A DNA stretch of 64,000 bases from positions 1,364,001-1,428,000 of the forward strand of contig JAUTDP010000015.1 in assembly GCA_033439795.1 (NCBI GenBank), given 5' to 3'. The notes under the pieces were generated by a model. It worked only from the letters and a program-made list of their open reading frames with translations. It made no database searches and was not told the DNA's origin. How positions within the stretch are numbered: position 1 is the first letter of the stretch; each line of letters begins with the position of its first letter. Shown here one piece after another: positions 34,681-46,874 of the stretch. This stretch comes from Sordaria brevicollis (lineage: Eukaryota > Ascomycota > Sordariomycetes > Sordariales > Sordariaceae). Made by a program: the position numbers and the translations under genes.

Positions 34681-37490
34681 CTTGAGATGGTTTTCGATTG
34701 GCGTGTTTGACGATGTTCGCGATGTTTGTTGCTCCGTGACAGAAACTCCGGTCAAGTTTTCGACGTCCATCAAGACGAAGAGCGAAGGGGTTAAGTTGAC
34801 ACTATGTAACATTCGATGGACGAGGCAACCGGATGAATAGTTCTTCAACCCCTCATTGCTACCGGCAATTTATCAAACCCCGGGGTAAAGGGAAACCGCG
34901 TCTATTGTCCATTATGTTTTTGACTGGCCTTTTCAATCGCCCGATTGGCAGTCACCACCAGGCTTGGAGGCGCTCAAGCTCCCACGTTGTCGTTGTGATA
35001 TCATGGTTGATTGCCAGGTCCATCGTGAGTTGTCTTGAATTTTGACTTGCGAGTAAGAGGCCGAATATTTTGATGCTGTGCATATTATTCAAACACCACG
35101 AGTGGTTAAGAGATGGAACCTGCTGCCCGTCTGCTTGTTAAAACTACATCGCCGTTGATGAGGCTGTTGAAATAGACAAAATTTCGAGTCTCTGATTCAA
35201 CACCGCCGCAGAAGAGTGCGGCTCTTATATGTGTGCGGCTTAAACTGACTTGATCTGGCTGTATCGTGATGATCCGAATAACAGCCCACGGTTCAAGTAT
35301 GGGCCTGGTTTCTAGGTACCGATTGAGTTGTCTTTGCCTTGAGAAACGGTCAAAACCTGACGAGAAACGGAGGAGTCATCATACCCCTAGTAAGCTTGAC
35401 CGATCCTTCGTCTTTTTCCGGCTTCTGTCTGTATTCCACTTTGACGCACTGTAAGTTTGCCCCGGTTTCCAAGCGCGGCCGCTTTCAGTGATTACCCGAA
35501 TACCTGAGAACACCAGGTAGATGTAATCTTACATGCATCCATCCGCTCCCTAGAACGTACAATTCAATGCTGGTATGTTTGTTAGCTTGATACCTGTTCG
35601 TAACTGTCCCAAAGGTTATAAGGACGGGATAAAATAGAGATTTGACATTTGGTAAGGGATTTAAGTGAATCAAAATCACATATTCAAGTTGACGAAAAGG
35701 AAAATCAAGGCCCAATTATACCTCAACACTAGAACGAAACACAATAGTAAGAAATGAAAAGGGCTATTGAAGTTGACCCGAGGTCCCAAGCTAACAAACA
35801 AACCAGTACTGGAGTGTACACAATGTTTCTAGAACCCAAGTTGCACTCGGAAAACTCGATGGTAACAAACCCAGCTGCTCGTTCTTGGCTTGTGTGACTG
35901 TCCATCCAAAGCCTCGTCTCTTTACCCCAGGCCTAGTAGAACGACATGTGGTTCCTATCATGTCATCAGCCTGGCAGTCTGATAAACGATGAGGAGGGGT
36001 GTAGTGTAGTAAGCACTAGTATCTGCAACCCATGAAAGAGACGGCCGCTCAAGGCACTTGTGACTGCCTTGCGGTATGAACTTGGAGTGGAAAAGCATGC
36101 CGCTGGCCGAACTTGGTCGTCTTAGCGAACTTGTGTGCCAGTCGATGGCTGCTGACGGGATGTGAGATGGCGTTTTTTTCTCTCTATCGTAGGGTTTCTT
36201 TCGCTTCTTCCATGATGATCACATCATCCCGTGTGTGTGTCGTCAATGGAGTAGGTTGTAATCCCGAAGAGTTTCGGACACAGGCAAATTTGCCCAGGTC
36301 TTACGACCTTCGACCTGAGTGTGGATGATACGATACAAGAAGTGGCTAGCTGCGCACTCGAATTAGCGGGATGACTTCTCAGTGTTTGACGTATAGAAGA
36401 TCGTCCTACCTCTGTGTCTTCTGCGATACTTCTCTCCCCCTCTTACTGCCTGATCTCCGTCGGGGTTTAGCCAGCTCGCTGGTCCCCTGTGCTTCCCGAC
36501 TACCACTTCCCGGCCGAGTTTGCCAGCTCCCGTGGACAGTAGATGTACCCAACATAGCTGACGGATTCGACCCGACTCAACTCGACTCGACAGGCTAGCA
36601 AGCTTCCCGAATCGGTGCCGCTCCGCTCCAATACCACCCGCAACCCTAGCCAGCGATCTACGGAAACGGGAAAGGATTTCGTCCCATTCCCGCGTATGCG
36701 TGGGACTGGACACTCCTTTCATGCTTGTCAGCAACTCTGCAATAAAGCGGCGCAGCAAGGAAGACCGAACGAACCATACACAGACTGAGCGGCAATCAGA
36801 GGGTTGTCTTCTATGCCTGGCAGTGGCACAGCACACACGCACACGGTTCCATCAGGGAAAGCACGTATCCATGGGAATAGTATTGCAGATAGGAAGAGTT
36901 ATTGCAAGCGGGGGATCGGCAGCCATGGAGAGGGACATATGAGCGCCGCCAGAGAGAAACGGCTACTGTAGGCAGATTATAGTGGTAAGACTGGAGTCAA
37001 ACTGACTGGTCGTATACAGAGATGGTCCGGGGTCGTGATGAGGTTGGTGATGAGAGAGACCCGAGTATGGCTTTCTTGAATCGCTGTACAACCCACCGCA
37101 GACAGGGTTGGGCCGTTGGACATGACATGCCATCATCCATCGCAGGGCTGATTCCGCTAGGCTGATCAAGTTTATCCTTGGGAAATAACAAAGTGTAATG
37201 TGCGTTGTGGAGTGGACGTTGAACCGTGATGCAAATGCATGTTGACTTTGTTCATTCTTGTCTCCCAAACGGAGCCATTTCGCTTGCTGTAACGTATTGT
37301 AATCGTTCTGTATCATGAATCGTCATCTGAGAATGGTAACTTTGTCGTGCAGGTTGTTTGGGTCACGAAAGGAGCCCAAGGGTATCTACATATTGATGCT
37401 TGTTTGAGCAATCGGTGTCAACAGACCGCCCTTGAAATTGGAGATTCTGGGACAACGCACCTTGAACAGTAGTGAAAATGTGAGAATACA
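34681..37490. other. Gene-poor intergenic
   Basis: About 2.8 kb. The left end should hold the dehydrogenase promoter and the right end the 3' region of Vfa1. A minus-strand ORF at 36363-36842 (159 codons) is Arg-rich and has no recognisable domain; I do not annotate it. No repeats, tRNA or 5S rRNA are seen. Confidence 0.5.
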
Positions 37491-38208
37491 TCATGGGAGG
37501 TTCTTGGGAACCGAAGGGAAGAAGGTTGGATCTTGCAATCTTTCGCGGTTACGCTTTGCAATCTCAGCTTGCCTCTTCTTTAACAGGCGTTGTTGGTAGA
37601 ACGTGCTGTGATGGGCGGATCAGCAGGATGATTCAGGAAATCTCATGCGAGGGTAAGGACGCAACTTACGGTCTCAGTTCAAATGTCCTGGGCTCTTCTT
37701 CTACGGGCGGAGACTTTGTGCCTTCTCTACTTGTGATCTGCGATAATGTAACCGGGTAAGTATGAGATATCAAAACACATTGGATGGCCATAGGATGCTG
37801 TCATGGTGTACAAACCCTAGAGTCCTTGGATTTTTCCTGGTCTTTCTCATCCTTCTTTTCGTCTTTGTCCTTGCTCTTTTCATCCTCTTTCTTGTCTTTC
37901 CCCTTCTCCTTCTCGGCCTCCTTTCCCTTTTCCTGCTTCTTCTTCTGTTTCTCCTCGTACTCCTTCTTCACTCTCTCAATCTCCTCTTCTAGTTCCTTCT
38001 TTTTCCGGGCCTCAATGGCTTCAGTGTCAATCTTTGGTGTGCAAAATGAGGTCTCCTTCAGGTGACTTGGGCAGATATAAAAGAAGTCCTTGTTGTCCGG
38101 AGTGATGAGGACGCTGGTGCTGAGCCGGTAGCAGATGTCGCATGACTTGGACTTGTTCTCGGCCACCTTGCGGTGTGTGTAGAGGTTTGGAAATGTGATG
38201 GTCGCCAT
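37491..38208 (-). CDS. Vps4-associated protein 1 (Vfa1)
   Basis: Three exons (37816-38208, 37670-37737, 37491-37605) give 191 residues. The N-terminal zinc-binding part has FPNLYTHRKVAENKSKSC, a CDIC pair (Cys23/Cys26), VLITPDNKDFFYICPSHL (Cys46, His49) and FCTP (Cys56). A long charged Lys/Glu helix follows, then FYQQRLLKKRQAEIAKRN and FFPSVPKNLP at the end, both conserved in the family. The protein binds the AAA ATPase Vps4 and takes part in ESCRT-linked endosomal sorting (established for the yeast protein). If intron 1 were not removed the protein would stop early at VCTP and lose this C-terminus. The Lys/Glu-rich middle is low in complexity. The gene shares a divergent 700-base promoter with the argininosuccinate lyase gene. 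Confidence 0.92.
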
Positions 38209-38391
38209 TTGTATAACTCTCAAGCAACAATTTAGGTGATGGCAGTCGTCTTTTCGTGGTGGGTTGACCAGGCAGTTGACATGAACGGTTGATAGTGACG
38301 CGGGGTTCAACATTCAGCCAAGGAAACATCTCCAGCTGACGGGAACCGTCACCATTGACCCGGAACAGGGGAAGGCACAGGGAAAGCCAAG

Positions 38392-38402
38392 GGGTTAGGG
38401 TT
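38392..38402 (+). promoter_or_regulatory. Telomere-repeat-like motif
   Basis: GGGTTAGGGTT, nearly two fungal telomere units, in the vfa1/arg-10 divergent promoter. Single such boxes in promoters bind Tbf1/TRF-like proteins in some fungi; binding here is inference. Confidence 0.4.
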
Positions 38403-38648
38403 CAAGGAGCACCGTTGATAAGATGGAGCTCCCATCCCCGCAGCCTCCACTGTGACTGGAGCTGAGCGGAGTCACTCACAGCTCTCCTGCTCCACCGCGG
38501 GGAAGCTTTCAATCGCGCTAGGCCGTTGCCGTAGCCCCTGTGCCTCGCGCCGTAGGGCTGATGCGGGAGCTTCAGTGGGCGTTATCGCTGTCGGAAGGTA
38601 CCGGTCCAGTGAAAGAGCTCCTCTTTTACAGTGTCAACGCCGCGCGAT

Positions 38649-38655
38649 TGAGTCA
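38649..38655 (+). promoter_or_regulatory. CPC-1 (Gcn4-type) binding site
   Basis: TGAGTCA, the exact reverse complement of the TGACTCA site bound by the cross-pathway control activator, 256 bases before the arg-10 start codon. Arginine biosynthetic genes in Neurospora are known to be under cross-pathway control, so position and context fit. One perfect site was found. Confidence 0.6.
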
Positions 38656-38910
38656 TCCTGCGATATTCGGCGGGTACAAAGCCGACGTACCTTGCTGGTT
38701 CCTGTGGCTGCAGGTGTTGACAAAACTTTTTTGGTGTTTGTTTTTTTTGCTCTTTTTTTTTTCTCCATCCTTCTTCTGCATCTGCCAAACTCACGTCTCC
38801 CCTTTCGCATTGCATAGCGTCAATTCAGCTTCTCGTGCTACGGCAACATCGTCTCCACCCAATTCATCCCAATTGACAGCCTTGATCTCATCCAAAGTCG
38901 CGCAGCAAAC

Positions 38911-40462
38911 ATGAGCGGACAGGCCAAGCCCAGCGAGAACATGCTTTGGGGAGGTCGCTTCACCGGTATGCCTCAAACGCCTCCAATGTTATTCTCTTTC
39001 AGTTCTCTGTTCGGGTCCTGCTTGATCATAGATCAATCAGACTATTGTGATCGCATTGGCCCGCCCCGAGCCATAAACAATGGTTGAGAACATGGGCTAA
39101 TATTCACTCGCCACAGGCGGCCTCGACCCTCTCATGGTTCAGTACAACGAGTCCATCCACTTCGACCGCGCCCTCTACGCCCAGGATATCACTGGCAGCA
39201 TTGCCTTTGCCCGTGCCAACGCCAAGGCCGGTATCATCACACAGGACGAGTTCAACAAGCTGGAGCAGGGTCTCCTGGCTGTGAAGAAGGAGTGGGAGGA
39301 GGGTACCTTCAAGATCGTCCCTGGTGTTGACGAGGACATCCACACTGCCAACGAGCGTCGTCTCGGCGAGATCATCGGAAAGGATGTTGCTGGCAAGCTT
39401 CACACCGGTCGCTCCCGTAACGAGCAGGTTGCCACCGATATGCGCATGTGGCTTCGCGACGAGCTCCGCAAGATCGAGAAGCACCTCCAGGACTTCCTGA
39501 ACGTCACTGCTGCCCGCGCCGAGCAGGAGATTGATGTCATCATGCCCGGCTACACCCACTTGCAGCGCGCTCAGCCCGTCCGTTGGAGTCACTGGATGCT
39601 CTCGTACGGCTTCGCTTTCGCCAGCGATCTCGAGCGTCTTCGCGAGGTTATCAAGCGCGTCAACCGCAGCGCTCTTGGTTGCGGTGCGCTCGCCGGTAAC
39701 CCCTTCGGCATTGACCGTGAGATGATGTCCAAGGAGCTTGGCTTCGACGGTCTCCTTTGGAACTCTATGGGCGCTGTCGCCGACCGTGACTTCGTTGCCG
39801 AGACCCTCCAGTGGGGCTCCATGTTGATGCAGCACATCTCTCGCTGGTCCGAGGATCTCATCATCTACTCCACTAGCGAGTTCGGTTTCGTCAGGCTGGC
39901 GGATGCCTACTCTACCGGCAGCTCCCTTATGCCCCAGAAGAAGAACCCCGACAGTCTCGAGCTTCTCAGGGGCAAGGCTGGCCGTGCTTTCGGCCACATG
40001 GCTGGTTTCATGATGACCCAGAAGGGCATTCCCAGCACCTACAACAAGGATCTCCAGGAGAGTTGGGAGCCTATGCTCGACCACGTCAAGACTGTTTCCG
40101 ACAGCATCCAGATCGCCAACGGTGTCTTGGCCACCCTTGCCATCCAGCCCGAGAAGATGAAGGAGTCTCTTGACCCCTTCATGCTCGCCACCGATCTTGC
40201 CGATTACTTGGTCCGCAAAGGTGTTCCTTTCCGTGAGACTCACCACATCTCTGGCCGCTGCGTTGCCCTCTCGGAGCAGACCGGTATTCCCATGGACAAG
40301 CTTTCATATGAGCAGCTCAAGGGTATCGATGCCCGCTTCGAGGAGGATATCTCCAAGGTGTTCGACTACGAGAAGAGCGTTGAGATGCGCTCTGCCAAGG
40401 GTGGCACCAGCAAGGCTTGCGTCCAGGAGCAGATCCAGGTTCTCAAGGCCATGATTGCCTAG
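38911..40462 (+). CDS. arg-10: Argininosuccinate lyase
   Basis: Two exons (38911-38965, 39117-40462) give 466 residues. The enzyme splits argininosuccinate into arginine and fumarate, the last step of arginine synthesis, in the cytosol. The protein begins with LWGGRFTGG, joined across the 151-nt intron. Family motifs are [13 protein letters not shown] (about 114-126), [10 protein letters not shown] (about 163-172, with the catalytic-region His) and the fumarase/lyase signature [12 protein letters not shown] (about 286-297), which carries the catalytic Ser on a mobile loop. Length is normal for the family. A CPC-1-type site upstream fits amino-acid control. Codons are strongly C-ended, indicating high expression. 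The symbol follows Neurospora usage; yeast calls it ARG4. A 380-codon ORF on the other strand is a composition shadow. Confidence 0.97.
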
Positions 40463-41055
40463 ACGATCTGTCTTGACTTTCTGGATATGATGTGTATGAG
40501 GGTTTTAATGGAGTTTTGCACGTAGCCGGATATGATGCTGCGGTTTTTTACGATGTACAAATAGTTATGATCTGGGACATATGGTACTTCATGGGTGTAT
40601 GGGTCTTGTTATACCAAAAACTTGTAGCATGGGATTGAGATGTGTTACACTGTTGGGCATAAACTGTTGGTCATACAATTCGAAAACTGATATTTGGCGT
40701 TCAAACACACAATCTTCGAGCCTCGCTCCTTCCGACGCAGGGGAGATCGACATGTCACCACCCGTCTAAATATTAAGAAGCGTACCCTAACCCTTGTACC
40801 CCTAGCGTTACACAACTGCAGGGAAGCGAGCAAGTCATTTACGCGTCAAAAGCTGACGTGACGAAAGCCAATCCCAATGCCCAGAAAACAGAAAACATAC
40901 TCTTTTCACCCCAAGACTCAATACGCAAGTTATCCACGCCATTGAACCGCCGGTTTGAGAGATCCGAATTTTCAAGCCATCAAACTTTGCGATTCTTTTT
41001 CGACCACCCTCCGATCGGCCTTTTCCACACCCAAACGACACCCATAACCGCTGCC
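40463..41055. other. Intergenic, arg-10 3' end and rtt106 promoter
   Basis: About 590 bases between two plus-strand genes. A telomere-like ACCCTAACCC lies at 40784-40793. No ORF of note. Confidence 0.5.
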
Positions 41056-42623
41056 ATGGCAGCCAAGCTCGACTCCCAAACACTGGGACTCGTCTTCCAG
41101 AGCCGACCCGACATCTTGAAGGGTATCCAAGAAGCTGCTGGTGTGTGTCTCTTAACTGCGACCATTTCAGCCCCAAAAGGCGCAGTTCGCGTCCCCAGGG
41201 TCCTACAATGACCTTATCTGTACCTGTTGACTAACCTGAACGGATGGCATAGACTCTCCGGCGCGCATCGATCTTTTCAATAACATCGCCTCTTTCGTGT
41301 ACGAGAGGATAGCGAACGACACATCCGAAGAGCCAGCCACAAAGAGGAGACGTGTCGAAACAACAACCAGTTCCAATGGCGCAACCCACCCGATCGCGGG
41401 CTCACAAGCAGCAGTGCTCGGCGCAGACGCCGCCGCCGCCGAGACAGTACTGCTAGAGATCAAGGACATTTCCATCTCGATACCCCAGCGCAAGAAGTAC
41501 GACTTGTGCTTTACCAAGAACTTTCTCTACGCTCGCGCCTCGGGCTCTCCCGTGCCCGTACAGGGCATCGTATATCCTTGGACAGACATTGGTGCGTATT
41601 TCGTCCTACTTTTCGGAGGCAATGAAGTTGTAGCTGACAGGGTTTGAAACAACAGAACACGCCTTCTACCTCCCCGTCCCCGAAAAATCCCAAGTCCAAC
41701 ATAACTACGTCCTCCTCCCGCGCGGCAGCTACCTACCAACGTCCAAGCAACAAGACGCTCAACAACACGCCACGCAGCAGGCGCCCCTTGAGCCGCTGGT
41801 CTTCACCATTCCCTTCACGGCGCCCAAGCCAGGCACCATCACAGGTCCCTCAGCCGCCGCCGCCGCTCCCGTATCCGACAGCTACGCCACACTCTTCCAC
41901 TGGGCCTTAACCATGTCTTTACGCGCAGCGGGAAACACATCATGCGAACTCGTCTCATCCGACCCCAAAATCTTCCACAGCGTGGCGCGCCAGGCCTACC
42001 GCCCGCAAGAAAAGGCTGTTCACGTGAAAGCCTTCCGCGGCAGCAAGGACGGATATCTGTTCTTCCTGCCGACGGGTATTCTGTGGGGGTTCAAGAAGCC
42101 GTTGCTGTTCTTGCCGCTGGACAAGATTGTTGCGGTCAGTTATACCAGTGTCCTACAAAGGACTTTTAATATTGTGGTTGAGTTAGAAGCGACAGAAAAG
42201 GAGGGAGGGGAGGGGCAGGAGATTGAGTTCAGCATGCTGGATCAGGAGGATTATGCCGGGATTGATCAGAGCTATGTCCGCCGGCACGGGTTGGCGGATA
42301 GGAGTATGGCGGAGCAGAGGAAGGCGAAGAAGCAGTTGGCGGAAAATGCGAAGAAGGGTGCTAATGGTGAAGAGGGAGGTGAAGGTGCCGAGGGTGGTGC
42401 TGCGGGGGCTGAAGATGATGGACTAACAGAGCTGGAGAGAGCACAGAGGGAGGAGGAGCAGAGGTTACAGGATGAGGAAGATGAGGAGGAGGAGGATTAT
42501 GATCCGGGTAGTGATGGGGAGAGTGAAGGCTCGGGGTCGAGTTCGGAGGAGGACGACGAGGATGGGGAGGGAGAGGGTGATGATGATGAGGATATGGGCG
42601 AAGGATTGGGAGATGAAGAATAG
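41056..42623 (+). CDS. rtt106: Histone chaperone Rtt106
   Basis: Three exons (41056-41140, 41253-41591, 41656-42623) give 463 residues. Rtt106 binds histone H3-H4, favouring H3 acetylated at Lys56, and helps deposit nucleosomes during replication and in silencing (established for yeast). Visible parts are an N-terminal helical section, a first PH-like section with [18 protein letters not shown] and [16 protein letters not shown], a second with [20 protein letters not shown] (from about 264) and [17 protein letters not shown], then a helical linker and a strongly acidic tail (about 395-463) of Glu, Asp, Gly and Ser. A basic KRRR near residue 60 may be a nuclear signal. Introns are 112 and 64 nt with CTAAC and CTGAC branch sites. 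The neighbouring genes are unrelated. Confidence 0.95.
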
Positions 42624-43880
42624 TGCTTTTTCTTAGGGTTTTGAGCGGTTTGGTCTTCTTTGCGACGGTTCAGAAAAAAGGCCTTTTCATCATGGAGCCG
42701 GAATAGATCTTGTTTTGGGTCACCCATCACAGCTGCCTCACATTGAGGATATAGAGTGTAGTTTGGCCATCCGGTGTGCAAAGCCTCTGAGCATATATGA
42801 GGTTGAGACATCGACACGAGGCACATTTTATCAAAAACATTAGACAGCCGAGACGAAGAAGATAGAAGCCACTGTCGTCACATTCAACGCCGAAAAACGG
42901 TTGTCTCCCGATTTGGCATCCCGACCCCAATGCGGTATCCTGAATACGCAGCCATCGACATACCGATAAGCGAGCTTACACCGTTACATACCATGAACCC
43001 TTTCACGTTTTTATTTTACGTTCTTCCTCCAGACAGTTTATCACGCCATCCATCGGAGGCCGCCCACAGAGGTGTTGGACCCGACTTCTTTCTCCGTTCC
43101 AAGTGATACGTATTCGTCCCTCGGTTGGGAAGTGGAATACTTGGCCTGTATGGTAACGGTCACTCACATTCCGGTTTTTACCCGCCGTGTTGTCTTCCAA
43201 CCATTCGACTAAGAGCAGCAAGTTCTTGGGTTCTTGAGTATATGGGGGGTCACGAGAAGATGGAGAAAGAAGAATTCTTCTCTTGCATTGAAAATCATGC
43301 AGAGTGTTAAGCGAGGCCCCCGTTACGTCGATCCGGATCGCGGGGGTTCGGGGGGTTGACAGAGAACACCGAGACCCGGAAGAGGAAAAACAAGGCAAAA
43401 GAGTGGGCGAGGTAAGCATTGCAGTTTTCCTTTCTTTCTTTCCATGGCATGAGGAGAATCTGAAGAAGGCATGGAGATCGTCGTTTCTTGTAGTTTCAAG
43501 GTTCGGGGTTTTGACCCGATTTTGATGGATGGAGTTTTGCGAACCGACGTCGTGGCCGTTCTGGAACCTTGAAGTTGGTGTCGGTGTCGTGGAACTTTCC
43601 GACGACGGACGCCCTTGCTGTTCTTTCTGAAATCGAAGGCAGAAGCGGCGTTGGAGGATTATGAAGATCATCAGTTTTGATCTGACCAACTGACTTGAGA
43701 GAATCGCGGTGTGTTGGTGATGACGGCAATGATGACAACAACGGATGCAGTGATCTTTTTAGTTCCATGGGTGCCTGATGTCTGTCTGGGTAACAATTTC
43801 CCGGCGGGAAGTTTTCCATGTCCTTGTAAGGCTGACTGACTAGTTGTCTCACTGACAGACGAGCAATGATGACGGCCACG

Positions 43881-43911
43881 AAGACGACGACGACGACGAC
43901 GACGACGACAA
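43881..43911. repeat. GAC trinucleotide repeat
   Basis: About ten near-perfect GAC/ACG units in non-coding sequence. Confidence 0.8.
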
Positions 43912-45797
43912 AAGTTTTGCCTCGGGTATTGCTTTGTCCTTACCCATTACTTTACCCGGCTGGTTTTGTCGACAAAGTGACCAACACAAAATTCGGATGC
44001 TTGTGATTCCGGACTCGCTGCTACAAATTCTCTTCAGTCTTTTGGACTCCGTTTCGAGTGCGATCGAGATATTAGTAAGAGACGGCAATACGGCATGCCC
44101 GTTTGGACCAACTCGTCCAGCCCCTCTGATACCGTCGTCTGCTTTCGATCGCTGCTATGCTATGCCATGTGTCCCAGTTGGCTAAACCTTGGCATCAAGT
44201 CCGGCTGTTCGGAATCGGTCGGTGTGTTGTTCTCCATCATCACCGCCGGCGTTGTTCATTGTGGCCCATAGACGGAGCAGACAGCCATCTTGAACTTAGC
44301 GCGCCCGGCGTCCGAGGTGAGGTGGTGAAGCTGGTGTGCTGTTCAAGAACGGAACGACCACGAACCACCACGATATAGCCCTGTCCTGGTCAGTTTTGGC
44401 AAGTCGGTGGTGCTGAGTAAGGTCCGAGCATCTACACCGTCCAAGTTATACTGTGAGTACTTTGCGCGCATTCAAACGACTTGGACACCGATACACACAC
44501 CGCTGAAATTGCCCTACCAACTTTTCCTTGCAAGTTTGTGGTGTAGCCTCAATACGACGTGCGCAGCAGTGTCGTGAGTACCATAGCCTGGAGTTGGAAC
44601 TATATGAAATTCGAACGTTCCTTGAGATGGGAAAATAGGTACTCTCCACAAAAGCTCACCGCCAAACAAAAATCGAAACGGACAGCAGCACGGACAAATG
44701 AGCACCGAGGACGGACACGGAGTGGTATGTAAGCGAAAAACCAACAAACTTTCCCAAACGAACCTCAACCAGCCCTACGAGGGTGAGGCAGATATAAGGC
44801 CAGCCAATGACATGAGCCTAATGAATCTTTATGTGGGGAATTGTTCTGTGAGCATCCGAGGCACCGTGGATTCCTAACGGCAATCCGAGGGTCGGCCGAA
44901 AAACACGCATCATCCGTGGGTGAGTACGGAATTGAATGTTACGTTGACCGTTTCTGTTCGTATTTACGTACGGACATAATTCTGTAAAACGTTACGATAC
45001 AAATGAAGTTCGAACATTCAGTGTAAGGTAACTTTATCGTTACGATCCTTCCCGCTAACAGAGGGAAAGGCCCTTCTGATTTCTACCCAACATGGAGACG
45101 AAAATTGGGAGGAAGGGAAGGCAGTGCTTGGAAAAACTGAGGACGACAACATGTTCGTATAAAATACCCCCATCTCATTTCTGCGACACTGACCGAACAG
45201 TTCGCCGACCAAAAGAGAATTTCCACCAATTATTCTTCCATCATAGGCCATGAAACATTTGATCTTCGCAGAGGTGGACCGGTGCCGTGTTTCACCTCCC
45301 TCCGCGTCAATCGCCATCGGCGTCAACATCGGTCAGAGTAGGTACAATGAGACGAAACGAGGCATACCTAAACGGCAATGTACATGCTCTTGTGTCTTTG
45401 CTTCCACGAACAATTCATCACCAATATTATATGACCGTTGTGATTAACGTCCAACTCCTCCAGGCATAACAAAATGACAAGCCGGGAAGGAATTCCCGAT
45501 CGAGTGACCAAGCCGAGTGGAGAAACAAGAAAGAGGATGGCATTTCCCTAAAGTGACCCTTTCTCAAACAACCCCTTTTTGTTTTTGACTTCCGCATGGC
45601 AAAGGAAAGGAAAAGAGGGCTGACGAATCATTCAGGGGTTAACCCACGTGCACGACACGAGGTTCGGAGGTGCAATTTGCGGCAAGCCTGGGGGAGTCGT
45701 CGGTCAGGGGTCCGAATGGAAAATGCCCCATGAAATCATGATCATGGATATGGACCATTCAATTTCCAGCACGGCATCACTGAGCTTCAACATCAGC

Positions 45798-45820
45798 TGC
45801 TGCTGCTGCTGCTGCTGCCA
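45798..45820. repeat. CTG trinucleotide repeat
   Basis: About seven CTG units in sequence without a supported gene. Confidence 0.8.
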
Positions 45821-46667
45821 GGCACCTCCTTTCTACACCATAGCGCTCAAGGAAAAACTCTGCAGTGCAACGCATCATCAGTAGTCCAACCACGGCGGTT
45901 ACTTTTCACGTTCTGCATGACGAACCGCAGCAGCCGCCTTGCCAGGTAGGCCCCTAGATACTGTCGTCCAACCACCAGCCCAGCCGCAGCCAAGATCTTT
46001 TCTTTTCAACTTACACGTACCGGTCCGATTGCCACCCTACCTACCTACTATATATGTACTCTCGGCTTTACTACCAGGAATTGCAGCGGATAGGCAGTCG
46101 GGCGGGCGGGAAGCCGCTCTGCCATGCTTCACTGAACACAGCCACACTTGACGACCTGAAAGTTGACGACGATGCAGAAAACCTTTCTCGTTTTCTGAGA
46201 TCCAACCTGTTGCATTGGAGAACGGGCTGTATAAAGCTTACGAAGCTTCTCTTGATACTTTTGCCACTACCAGGTTTTATATGCGCCGGAGAGATGGATG
46301 GCTTTGCAACCTCGCAGACTCGTGTGGTTCGAGTTGTGTGTTTTCCCTAATGCATCTAGCATGGGAGGGCGCCATGCAACCCCATGCGTGGTGATGTTAC
46401 AGCGCTGTTTGAACTTTTAGACTCGGCGTGATAGCTGGAATGAAACGAAAAGTAAGTGCTGACAGAGTGCAGAATGCGATCGGCAGTCAGATCGTGTAAA
46501 CGAGACGCATGTACCGTATGGAACATCGACCCACGAAGAGGAGATGCTTCGGAGATGTTTCTCCTTGACATCGCTTGGTCTCCTTAGTTGGTGGGGGTTT
46601 GTTAGTGAAATGAGCCAAGCAGTTCTTCACCAGCAACTTAGTCGAGCTGTCTGAAAACAACGATTAT

Positions 46668-46874
46668 GGTAGTGTTTGTTTCCCCACGATTTGGCGTAAA
46701 TGTTCCAAAAAATCCATCTCGCTCGCCAACATCGAGAGAAGCTGGTCCAATTTGGATTGATTCAGAGTTCCTAAAATAAACTGCAAGCTAGGACGAATTG
46801 CCGGGTTATTTAGTCAAGGGTTGGATGTCAAAATAATCTGTTTACGCCAAAATCGTGGGGAAACAAACACTACC
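46668..46874. mobile_element. MITE-like element with 33-34 bp terminal inverted repeats
   Basis: The left arm at 46668-46700 starts GGTAGTGTTTGTTTCCCC and ends GGCGTAAA; the right arm at 46841-46874 is its reverse complement, differing by one extra base in a T run (33 against 34 bp). The element is about 207 bp and has no ORF. The flanks are TAT on both sides (46665-46667 and 46875-46877), which may be a 3-bp target duplication. Size, long near-perfect ends and lack of coding capacity fit a non-autonomous DNA transposon. A 3-bp duplication with GG...CC ends would suit the Harbinger group, but this is a tentative assignment. The arms do not look heavily RIP-mutated. Confidence 0.65.

Larger units (their letters stand above)
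38209..38910. promoter_or_regulatory. Divergent promoter between vfa1 and arg-10
   Basis: About 700 bases separating two head-to-head genes. It holds a CPC-1/Gcn4-type site at 38649-38655 and a telomere-like GGGTTAGGGTT at 38392-38402. Pyrimidine-rich runs at about 38727-38775 precede the arg-10 start and look like leader sequence. Confidence 0.6.
42624..46667. other. Gene-poor stretch, left part of an 11.5 kb gap
   Basis: About 4 kb with no supported gene. The 3' untranslated region of rtt106 is at the left. A minus-strand open frame of 228 codons at 43003-43689 begins at a non-ATG codon and lacks any domain. Simple repeats occur: an ACG/GAC run near 43881-43911 and a CTG run near 45801-45820. 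A TA-rich patch at about 44935-45005 could be an old mutated repeat. No tRNA or 5S rRNA gene is seen. Confidence 0.5.

Noticed and set aside
39104..40246. 380-codon minus-strand ORF opposite arg-10
   Set aside because: Composition shadow of the biased arg-10 coding sequence; no motif.
43003..43689. 228-codon minus-strand ORF
   Set aside because: Begins at TTG, has no domain, and contains mixed low-complexity text.
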